Shown here: piece after piece, positions 56,439 to 63,858 of the stretch | Layout of the letters: each line of letters opens with the position of its first letter | Position numbering within the stretch: the stretch's first letter is position 1 | Program-made: the position numbers and the translations under genes | Source: a bacterium | GTDB taxonomy: Bacteria > Patescibacteria > JAEDAM01 > Absconditabacterales > Absconditicoccaceae | Length of the DNA: 64,000 bases | Direction of reading: 5' to 3' | Assembly: GCA_017453665.1 (NCBI GenBank) | Contig: JAFTEM010000031.1 | Span: 8,162-72,161 of the forward strand | The notes under the pieces: generated by a model | Told to the model about the DNA's origin: nothing | The model's input: the letters and a program-made list of their open reading frames with translations, nothing else | Databases searched by the model: none

Positions 56439-56831
56439 ATGGATGTTAAATTTTTTAAAGAACTTGATCTCCAACTAAAAACAGAGGTTGAAGAAGCTCA
56501 ACAGCTTACCGAAGACGCCTGTAAAGGCATTGTGTTGAACCGGATTTCTAAATATGCATGCCAAATTCTCGCCCAGAGAATGATTGCATATCGTAAATCA
56601 CTGCTCCAAGGCGATGAAAACAAAAGATTCCATTATTTCAACACAATCAAATCCATCCTCTTATGTATCTACAAAGACTTTGATTCCTATCCGAAGGAAA
56701 AGCAGGAAATCCTTTACACCTGCACACTTCCAACTCCCAAATCAACAAAGGATAAAAACAAGGCTTTGGAGAAAATTTACACTCTGAGCAAAACGCTAGA
56801 AACAGACTGGCTAGAGTGTTACTTATGATAA
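56439..56831 (+). CDS. 130-residue helical protein, TGA-free class, ending in TGA TAA
   Basis: Soluble, all-helical sequence (LDLQLKTEVEEAQQLTEDAC, ISKYACQILAQRM, IKSILLCIYKDF). An in-frame TTG at 56382 is rejected as start because it is the -35 box. The frame ends TTA TGA TAA: with the standard code it stops at TGA 56826-56828, with table 25 it gains one Gly and stops at TAA. All earlier Gly are GGN. No family recognised. Confidence 0.75.
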
Positions 56832-56833
56832 AA

Positions 56834-56867
56834 GAGCTGGTGCTTATTAGAGCATCAGCATTTTTTA
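56834..56867 (+). terminator. Terminator of the 56439 gene
   Basis: GCTGGTGCT and AGCATCAGC with six T. Confidence 0.85.
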
Positions 56868-56942
56868 AAAAATCCACCCTTGAAAAAAATAAAGCAAATA
56901 ATTAAAAGTATCCACAATAAATTTTTTTAAACAAAGTAAAAA

Positions 56943-57587
56943 ATGAGAGAATCTTCGCTTAAAAAATACGTTCTTCCTTATACCCCACCTGCATGATTCC
57001 CCAAAAGGAAACCTACCGAAACCTGAACTTGTGCCTTCTACACCCTAAAAGCAGTGATAGAAACAAAAACACAAGAAGAGCTTCCTTTAAATCGTTATGC
57101 TGCATGATGGTGGTCATCTTTTTCGCATTTCATGACGCCTCGAAGTTTGTTAAGAGTTCTCCAAAAATTTAATATTTCGCATAGAATTCTAAGGGCAAGA
57201 AAACTTAATAAAACAGAAAGATTACAACTTCTTAAATATGAAATAACCCAAGGTCCTGTAATTTTAGCAACAGCTAATGGCCTAACAAATAAAAAATATT
57301 TTTCTCGAAGAAAAGCATTAACCCATTGGCATTATATTTCTCTTCGATGATTCGATGACGAAGAAGGCTGCTTTTATATCTATGATTCCTCAACAAAAAG
57401 ACCAGTAGACAAAAACCTACCAATCTGAACAGTAAAAGTACCTTACCAATATGTTCTCAAAGGTCGAGATATCGGATATTATAAAATATTTTCAAGCTTT
57501 TGAATCGCCATTAATTATAAGAAGTCACAAGAAAAGCTAAGCCTAAAACAGATTGCTGAAAATATCTTCAAACTTTTGCATTTTTAA
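56943..57587 (+). CDS. Papain-like (C39_2-type) cysteine peptidase candidate
   Basis: 214 residues. A Cys in TETGTCAFYTLKAVI (Cys30), a His in THWHYISLRGFDDEEG (His130) and an Asp in CFYIYDSS (Asp148) are in the order and spacing of the catalytic triad of C39-like papain-fold peptidases. No signal peptide is visible. TGA glycines are common. The substrate is unknown. A possible role in processing or in competition is inference. Downstream is a candidate RNA whose -35 overlaps the 3' end of this gene. Confidence 0.6.
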
Positions 57588-57604
57588 GAAAGACTGAATA
57601 TACT
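57576..57604 (+). promoter_or_regulatory. Promoter of the RNA at 57.6 kb
   Basis: TTGCAT (57576-57581), a 17-bp spacer and TATACT (57599-57604), identical in both boxes to the promoter of the 41.2 kb RNA. Confidence 0.7.
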
Positions 57605-57610
57605 TAATTA

Positions 57611-57773
57611 ACGTTAGATCCCATTCTGGCGTAATCTTCATTTAGAAGTCTTGCTATCCTTATCTCCAAGGGCAAAAACAAAAACAAAAAACAACTTTAC
57701 CAACCTTACAACACCTCAGTCTTGGAGTCCATAGCATGTAAACCCTTTAGTGATTGCGCTAATGGGTTTTTCT
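57611..57773 (+). ncRNA. Candidate small RNA with A/C-only loop, about 165 nt
   Basis: The ORF-free gap contains CTCCAAG and CTTGGAG, which can close a large loop made of GGCAAAAACAAAAACAAAAA and a C/A/T-rich continuation. AGACTGA just upstream pairs with TCAGTCT next to the stem. A strong terminator with AAACCC/GGGTTT ends it at 57773. The 163-base length is in the range of 6S RNA, but I see no 6S core, so identity is open. Confidence 0.55.
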
Positions 57774-57845
57774 TTAATATTAAATTGCAAACTCATCACT
57801 TTTTCATAAGCTAATAACCGAAAAATTTAATTAAAATACATTCCA

Positions 57846-58442
57846 ATGAAACCAAATGCAATAATTACCTATATCATCATAGCAATCAATTGTATAGTTT
57901 TCCTTATAGAAACCTTACTCTGATGATCAACAAACCTCTCTGTAGCATATAATTTCTGAGCACATTATACCCCTGTCATGGCAGCAGAACCACGAAGATT
58001 TATTACAGCAATGTTTCTTCATTTTTGAATCATCCATCTTTTCTTAAATATGTTAGCACTTCATAATATTTGACCGCTTATAGAAACCCTTCTTTGAAAA
58101 CGAAAATATCTTCTCATCTATCTCGTTAGTGGTCTCTCATGAAATCTTGCAGTCTTTTTCTGGGAATCCTATACCTGAAATTATTCTCTAAGTGCAGGAG
58201 CAAGTGGTGCTATCTTTTGAATCCTTTGAGCAATCCTAGCAATAGTTATTATGTTAAAACAACAATCAAAGAACGTAAATGTTAGAGGAGTGGTCCTTTC
58301 AATCCTTTATTCATTAGCGCCATGATTTATTATCTCTTGAATCTCACTTACAGCACACATAGGAGGACTTATTTGAGGATTTATTATCACCAATATTCTT
58401 TTGCTTATCAACAAGAAAAACCAGCAGTCTCAAGAAAACTAA
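57846..58442 (+). CDS. Rhomboid family intramembrane serine protease
   Basis: 198 residues and six membrane segments. The catalytic Ser120 is in GASGAIFGIL, the catalytic His171 in LTAHIGGLIGGFI, and the HLFLN motif (His64, Asn68) of TM2 is present. Rhomboids cut transmembrane helices of membrane proteins. The substrate cannot be told. The gene is followed closely by a PAP2 phosphatase gene. Confidence 0.95.
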
Positions 58443-58458
58443 TCTTTTAGCCACAGCT

Positions 58459-59088
58459 ATGCTCATGAACCGAATAAAAACCCATAAAAAAATTCTTGCT
58501 ATTCTACTTTTCTTACTAATATTTTGTGTATTAGCACTCATTGTATACACCCATAAAGTCCTTTGAATAGATGAAGAAGTATATCGTCATCTTATCAAAC
58601 TCTATTCTCCAAATCGAACAAAGTTCTTCATCTTCTCAACTTCACTTTGAAGTACTTATATGATTATTGCTGTAGCACTTTTAACAAGCATTGTTTTCCT
58701 TTTTAGTAAAAAGAACAGGCGATTTTCTATTGTATCCCTTCTAACTCCTGCCATCATCTATCTCATTAACCGATGAATTAAAGAAATAATCCAAAGACCA
58801 AGACCAGATATTTTAAGATTAGTACAAGAAACCGATTATAGTTTCCCATCAGGTCATACGATGGAGTCACTAGCCGTATACGGATTATTTGCAATTTCAC
58901 TTATACTTCTCACTAAAAACAAAAAGATAAGAACCTTAATTATAATTCTTATCTCAATCATCATCTTCCTAATAATAACAAGTAGAATTTATTTAGGAGT
59001 CCATTATTTCTCAGATATTCTTTGATGATTACTACTTTCTTGAGCTTATCTTCTTGCTCTAAGCTTTTTTATAAAAAACGAACATTAA
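58459..59088 (+). CDS. PAP2 family lipid phosphatase
   Basis: 209 residues with five to six membrane segments. The three phosphatase motifs are intact: NRGIKEIIQRPRPD, YSFPSGHTMES and SRIYLGVHYFSDILGG. The two Gly after SDIL and a further Gly are TGA. Likely substrates are undecaprenyl pyrophosphate or phosphatidic acid. Its stop overlaps the stop of the convergent nucleotidase gene by two bases. A second in-frame ATG lies two codons in. Confidence 0.95.
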
Positions 59089-59660
59089 TCAATTTTAATA
59101 TCTTCCCACTTCATAACTCTTTTCATGAGCTCAGTATCTTCACTACCTTGATTCCAAGGCTTATCTAATAATATTCCAGGAATTCAAACCTGATTAACAT
59201 CTACAATATTACTAACATTATCATCAATCAAAAGCTCAATTCAGTATTCCTTACAAAGTTCAGCTTTTGATTTTTCGTGATTACTAAACTGATTCATAAA
59301 CAAATAATCAGAAAAAATTCAAGGGTAATGGCGTTCAACCCATTCTATAGTCCTATCTTTAAACTGCTCATCTCTAGCTGTAACAACAACAAGCTTGTAA
59401 CCGTTTATTTTAAACATCTTTAATTTTTCTAAGGATCCTTCTACCATTTGAGTATTATAATACTGCTCAGATGCAAAAAACGAAAAGAATAGTTCAATTC
59501 CTTTCTCCTTACTAAGTTGAAATTTCTCAATATCCCAAAGATAATAAGAAGTAATTTCATCTCTTGTGATATGCTTTTCATCAAAAAAAGGTAAACGAAT
59601 AATTTCATTAATCGATTCAGCTAATACTTCATCACAATCAACTCAAATACAATGAATCAT
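59085..59660 (-). CDS. HAD-type 5'(3')-deoxyribonucleotidase-like phosphatase, paralogue
   Basis: 191 residues, the same length as the 28425 protein. Motifs: CIGVDCDEVLAESINEII at the N-terminus, LVVVTARDEQF near 97 and LLIDDNVSN near 147. PF06941-type nucleotidase. The two copies share frame and motif spacing but differ widely in sequence, so the duplication is old. Confidence 0.85.
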
Positions 59661-59685
59661 GCTAGAACTAAAAAATATAAAAAAC

Positions 59686-60735
59686 TTATTTTCTTAATAC
59701 TGTTAATGCACTATAGACTAAGAACGCTGATAAGAGAATAAAATACACAAGTAGAATATCCTCATTTCATTGATAATCGACCTGTAATAACGATGGCAAC
59801 GCTCCAATTAATAACGCTAAACAAAGTAATCAAAACAAGCTTCAGCTTTTCTCAGGTTTAGCGATAACCATTCAAGAAAAACTAATAGGCATGGTAATAT
59901 TAAATAAGAAAATCCCAATCATTCATATAAGAGGACTTAGTTCTCAAAAAAATAAACATGGAAGCGATAAGAGTAATGATGCAACTCAAACCTTTTTCCA
60001 TCAAAACCTATCAGCAAGTACTCCTCATAACGCTTTCCCTAAAACAATACAAATAACAAATCCTAAAGAAATAATAAATCCAGATTTCCAAGAGAAGTTT
60101 ACAATAAATCAAACAAAAGAACGAATAACAATACTTATTAATAGCATAGTAATAATTAAAACGATAGGAATCAAAAAGTCTTTCTTTGAATGTTCTTTTG
60201 AAAATCTCAAAATATGTTGATATGCATCAAAGTTCTTAGATGAATAATACATAAGAATACAAGCCAAACATAAAAGCACTAATGATTCGTATCAAGTATA
60301 ATATCATTGCATTCAAGCCATAGTTCATAAAAAAAGTCCTAATGCTCAAGGTGCAACAAATAATCAAGGATAGCTAGCTTTTCAAGGATCTAATGCCAAA
60401 GTTACAACTCCTCATCAGACATGAAATAATGCATTCCCAATTCAAAGAAATAGAACTGTTAAATAGGGGAGTCATAAAAAGAAAAATAGAGGACCTCAAG
60501 CTACAAATAAACATCAAAGAAATGCTAAACTTTTAGAAAACTTAAAATAATCAGCAATAATTCCAATTATTGATTGAAGTCAAAAAGCAAGAATATTATA
60601 AAGCAGAATAAGAATTAAAGAAAGCTGAAAATCTACTCCATACTGTAACAAAAATCAAAAAAGTGTGCCAGTACAAACGAAATCAATTACTGCATGTGAA
60701 AATCAATAAGAAGAAAGAAGTGCAATATTTCTCAT
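59686..60735 (-). CDS. MFS-type transporter
   Basis: 349 residues with ten to twelve membrane segments. The MFS-like A motif is visible between TM2 and TM3 (GIIADYFKFSKSLAF) and again in the second half (GGVLADRFGWKKVG). It is shorter than usual MFS (about 400). Ligand unknown. TGA glycines are very frequent in the helices. Confidence 0.8.
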
Positions 60736-60829
60736 AAAAAAGAGAAGAATAAAACACTTTGAATCTAAGAATGCGAACAAGAAAATCAATTACAATTAAG
60801 ATAAATATTGAACTATTATACGTTTTGGG

Positions 60830-60858
60830 TTGCAATTAAACTTATAGTTATTTATAAA
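60830..60858 (+). promoter_or_regulatory. Promoter of the 60899 gene
   Basis: TTGCAA (60830-60835), a 17-bp spacer and TATAAA (60853-60858). Confidence 0.8.
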
Positions 60859-60898
60859 ATTACTATAAAAATAAAGTCAAACCAAAATAAAATGATGT

Positions 60899-61558
60899 AT
60901 GTCTACAGCACTTCAAACCACAATTATTATTTCAATCCTTCTCGTAGCATTTGCTAGTATAGGATTCCCTCTGTTACTTTCAGAAAATCGAAAGCAACAG
61001 GACAACGCGAACAATCTTAAACCAATGACAATTGGTGAAATCTCTCTAGTTTTCCTGCTCCCATTCTTTGCGGCTCTGACAGTTGCCTACATGATGGCAA
61101 GAACTGCAGCTTGTAGTGGCTGGATGAATTCTTCTATCCCTTTGGGTATCTTTCTACTGATCGGTTTGATGTTGATCTTTATAAAGCTCATTCCAAAGCT
61201 TATCCGATGTAAGAATGATTATATCCCATTCATAGCAGGAATAGTATTAATCATAACCTATGGATCGATTTTCATTTTTGGTCCAGCGCTCTATTCATTC
61301 GATGATGTGGATCAGTTTCATCACCCAATATTTATCCCAACAGATAAAGAATGGGTTAATACTATTATTCTAACTCTAGGCAAATGGTTCCCAATGGATC
61401 ATTCTTATCAAACCATTACCTTCGAGAGAAGATTGTATTATCCAGAGTTGAGTTTTATTGAAAACTTTACAACCGTTCTGGGTGGATCAATGGCGCTCGT
61501 ATTCACATTATCATTAGTGCCGTTCTTCAATAAAAAATGTAGAGATAAAAAGATATGA
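60899..61558 (+). CDS. 219-residue membrane protein, TGA-free class, with TGA stop overlapping the next start
   Basis: Five membrane segments (about 7-27, 44-66, 78-96, 112-133, 195-212) with an exterior loop between the last two. About eleven Gly, none TGA. The frame ends in ATA TGA at 61556-61558, and the ATGA overlaps the start of a 34-residue ORF. If TGA were Gly, the protein would run on through the downstream gene and the terminator to TAA at about 61732. The compact overlap argues that TGA acts as a stop here. Confidence 0.72.
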   Translation: MSTALQTTIIISILLVAFASIGFPLLLSENRKQQDNANNLKPMTIGEISLVFLLPFFAALTVAYMMARTAACSGWMNSSIPLGIFLLIGLMLIFIKLIPKLIRCKNDYIPFIAGIVLIITYGSIFIFGPALYSFDDVDQFHHPIFIPTDKEWVNTIILTLGKWFPMDHSYQTITFERRLYYPELSFIENFTTVLGGSMALVFTLSLVPFFNKKCRDKKI

Positions 61559-61659
61559 AAAAGAAAGACATGTATGCTTCCGGTAAAAAATTACCATGGC
61601 ATTTCGACACAGAAGATGGGTATTATTCTTTTCGAGTGAGACTTATGCCAAAACTTTAA
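61555..61659 (+). CDS. 34-residue peptide translationally coupled to the 60899 gene
   Basis: MKKKDMYASGKKLPWHFDTE followed by a short strand segment ending RLMPKL, TAA stop. Its ATG overlaps the TGA of the preceding gene by ATGA, the classic coupling arrangement. A terminator follows within 10 bases. Unknown function. Confidence 0.5.
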   Translation: MKKKDMYASGKKLPWHFDTEDGYYSFRVRLMPKL

Positions 61660-61667
61660 AAACAAAA

Positions 61668-61700
61668 CAGCAGAATGTTGGATCAAATATTCTGCTTTTT
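61668..61700 (+). terminator. Terminator of the 60899-61659 unit
   Basis: GCAGAAT and ATTCTGC with T-run. Confidence 0.85.
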
Positions 61701-61726
61701 TCTTTTTCACAAAAATAAAAAAAGAA

Positions 61727-61755
61727 TTGTAATTAACCGAACAAATAACTATCAT
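61727..61755 (+). promoter_or_regulatory. Promoter of the 61.8 kb gene
   Basis: TTGTAA (61727-61732), a 17-bp spacer and TATCAT (61750-61755). Unlike its sister genes this unit has a Shine-Dalgarno-like AAAGGA 10 bases before ATG 61794. Confidence 0.7.
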
Positions 61756-61886
61756 AGTTAAATAAATAAAATATTGAAAGAAAGGATTAATGTATGGAGA
61801 CAATCATTAAATTTTGCGAATAAAATCCGAATGTATTTTTCGGTACAATTGTTATTTGTTTTATCGTAATCACCTATGTATTATTA

Positions 61887-62168
61887 ATGTTGTTCGTCGC
61901 AAAGAATCGCAATGACAAGCTTAATCAAAGCTTGAACAACGATGATGAAGATGTCGGCGACCAGGATGAGGATGAGGACGATGAGGATTCAGAAGAAAGA
62001 TTCTTCACAATTCCTAGCGATGAATTACCAGAAAAGTGGGGTGAAACTTTCGATATTATCGTTGATAAAGAAACAAAAGTTCAATACCTCAGTCTAACGG
62101 AAGGTTATGGACTTACCCCTCTCATAGATTCTGATAGGAAACCTATCCTTTATGAGGATGAAGACTAA
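61887..62168 (+). CDS. Acidic protein, TGA-free class; upstream in-frame extension carries a TAA
   Basis: From ATG 61887 the product has 93 residues with a very acidic run (about 20-45, Asp/Glu) and a C-terminal soluble part (RFFTIPSDELPEKWGETFDI). The same frame upstream encodes a plausible membrane helix (NPNVFFGTIVICFIVITYVL) and METIIKFCE from ATG 61794, which has an AAAGGA site, but a TAA codon at 61821-61823 interrupts it. So the original gene was probably 61794-62168, and is now broken, restarted internally, or read through. Confidence 0.6.
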   Translation: MLFVAKNRNDKLNQSLNNDDEDVGDQDEDEDDEDSEERFFTIPSDELPEKWGETFDIIVDKETKVQYLSLTEGYGLTPLIDSDRKPILYEDED

Positions 62169-62204
62169 GAAAAGGTGAATCAAGAAGTCAATCTCTAAAA
62201 GAAA

Positions 62205-62233
62205 AGAAGTGTCAGTTTTCTAGCACTTTTTCT
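62205..62233 (+). terminator. Terminator of the 61.8 kb gene
   Basis: AAGTG and CACTT arms with T-rich tail; a modest stem. Confidence 0.55.
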
Positions 62234-62275
62234 TTAGACCACTTGAAATCAAGATCTAAAATAACTACAATACTA

Positions 62276-62304
62276 TTGTCCGTGAGGATAACGTTATATA
62301 ATAT
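62276..62304 (+). promoter_or_regulatory. Promoter of the sRNA at 62.3 kb
   Basis: TTGTCC (62276-62281), a 17-bp spacer and TAATAT (62299-62304). Confidence 0.6.
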
Positions 62305-62310
62305 TAATTT

Positions 62311-62367
62311 ATAAAATTCGAATTTTGCTAAAATTTAGCATGAGCCACAGCGGTGGCTCTTTTTTTA
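62311..62367 (+). ncRNA. Candidate small RNA of three hairpins, about 57 nt
   Basis: The palindrome AAAATTCGAATTTT is followed by TGCTAAA-A-TTTAGCA and by the terminator GAGCCAC/GTGGCTC with seven T. No ORF. The next promoter begins 3 bases after its end. Confidence 0.55.
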
Positions 62368-62369
62368 AG

Positions 62370-62398
62370 TTGAAAATACCACAAAAAATAACTATAGT
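62370..62398 (+). promoter_or_regulatory. Promoter of the 62432 gene
   Basis: TTGAAA (62370-62375), a 17-bp spacer and TATAGT (62393-62398), then a leader of A and C (caactaaaca...). Confidence 0.8.
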
Positions 62399-62431
62399 AA
62401 TAGCAACTAAACAAAACTAAAAATAATAGCT

Positions 62432-62728
62432 ATGAATGCAAGATTTAACTTTTCAACAAAAGCAGATAACCGTGTATATGAGCTCTGGATTAACGGAGAA
62501 ATAGATAGTCCAGATGTTGAACTCAAAGAGAACAAATATGTTATCTTCTTCGCTCATAACGTCTCAATCGATGAACGATTCACATCTAAGACCTACCAAG
62601 AAGCTTTTGAACTCTTACCGGATGGTGATTATCACATGATGATAGAATTCAAGAAGCCAATTAATGGGTTTAAAATTCGTACATATTGCAGCGGTTCACA
62701 ATGGCAAATATCTGTTCGAGGTGAATAG
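62432..62728 (+). CDS. 98-residue unknown protein, TGA-free class
   Basis: Soluble, predominantly beta sequence (RFNFSTKADNRVYELWINGE, VIFFAHNVSIDE, YHMMIEFKKPINGFKIRTY). Five Gly, none TGA. Monocistronic with its own promoter and strong terminator. Family unknown. Confidence 0.75.
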   Translation: MNARFNFSTKADNRVYELWINGEIDSPDVELKENKYVIFFAHNVSIDERFTSKTYQEAFELLPDGDYHMMIEFKKPINGFKIRTYCSGSQWQISVRGE

Positions 62729-62753
62729 GAGCTTCCTCCTATCACCTTTTTTT
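62720..62753 (+). terminator. Terminator of the 62432 gene
   Basis: GGTGAATAGGAG and CTCCTATCACC (one bulged base) with T-run; the TAG stop is in the left arm. Confidence 0.9.
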
Positions 62754-62787
62754 AAAAAAACACCGTGAAAATTCACAGTGTCTTTCC
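62754..62787 (-). terminator. Terminator of the 62804 gene
   Basis: ACACTGTGAA and TTCACGGTGT (minus strand) followed by seven T. Confidence 0.85.
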
Positions 62788-62803
62788 TATATTTTTAAGA
62801 AAA

Positions 62804-63568
62804 TTATTCTTCAGTATTAACAATTTCATTTAAATCTTCTCAAACCTCATCAATAATATTATCAATATTTTCAGCTTCTGTATCGTCATTAAAAATAACA
62901 TCAGCTTCAGCTACTTCAGGTTCAGAAACACTTTCAGCTGCATCTTCATTAACATCTACATTAATACTAAAGATTTTAGCTGCATCAGCATCCAAACTAA
63001 GATCCTCTAATGTATAATCACCAGACATGTACGCGTTATATTTCTCAAGAGAATTCTCAAGTCCTTGTTGAAAATAATTAAAGAACATATAAGCACCTTT
63101 TTCAAGAGCATTATCTCCTGTAGCAGCATCATAAAGAAGTGCAAAATCATCTCAAGTTAATTGATTTACTAATGCATTAAATTCTTGAGAAGCAATTTGT
63201 TGAAAGATATCTCAATCAACTCCATCAAATCTCTTTGCTTCATTTTGAGCTTCTAACCATGTAGTGAACTCATTAGCTGGAGCTTTTACACTATTCCATA
63301 CATAATAGATTCAAGATCCCATCAAAATAGCAATAATCAAAGGAATAATAACTGCTACCCAAGCTTTACCTCTAGGTTTAGAAAAAAGTCCTATAACTCA
63401 TAAAATAAATCCTAAGCACAAAAGAAATAATCCTAATCCTGCTCATATAATAGTTATAAGAAGAACAAGTCCAATAATACTTAAGATCATTCAAACTAAT
63501 CCAACAGTATTCTTCTCTTCTTTTTCCTCATTAACAGGAACATTTTCAATAACTTCAACCTCAGTCAT
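62804..63568 (-). CDS. Membrane protein with long acidic C-terminal domain
   Basis: 254 residues. The N-terminus (1-24) is acidic, followed by two or three membrane segments (about 25-60 and 72-95, GLVGMILSIIGLVLLITIIG and VAVIIPLIIAILMGSG) and an extended helical domain of about 150 residues with aromatic and Asp/Asn residues, then an acidic Glu/Asp/Val tail. The acidic tail recalls the exterior segment of 46487. The first part resembles DUF4190-like membrane helices; not certain. Confidence 0.78.
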
Positions 63569-63643
63569 AATAATAAAAAATAAGAATATAAAACAACAGA
63601 ATGATTACTCTTCCTAAAAGGAATTTCAAGAGAAAGTTAACAA

Positions 63644-63719
63644 AAAGCCTTAAAAAAAAGGAGCCACCTGTTTGGAATAGTCTACTAATAAAGTAGATAG
63701 TGTGGCTCCATAAGGCTTT
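63644..63719 (-). ncRNA. Long hairpin transcript or terminator between HU and the 62804 gene
   Basis: A 76-base inverted structure: outer AAAGCCTTA/TAAGGCTTT, middle GGAGCCAC/GTGGCTCC, inner TCTAC/GTAGA. On the minus strand the middle stem is followed by eight T, so it terminates an RNA that begins upstream of 63780. It may be a short stable RNA. Confidence 0.5.
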
Positions 63720-63800
63720 ATCATTATCTCAATGACTCAGCTTTTACTTTGTAGAATACATCACAAGTAAATATATAGTGAATTAAAAAGGAAAAATCAA

Positions 63801-63833
63801 GAAAAAAGGTTGGCATTTGAACTACCAACCTTT
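63801..63833 (-). terminator. Terminator of the HU gene
   Basis: AAGGTTGG and CCAACCTT with T-run on the minus strand. Confidence 0.9.
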
Positions 63834-63858
63834 CTATATCTTTTTTAAAGTGCTATAA

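Noticed and set aside
31928..62728. TGA-free genes as assembly contamination or chimera
   Set aside because: They are interleaved many times with TGA-using genes over 30 kb on both strands, and each is flanked by native sequence; repeated chimerism is unlikely.
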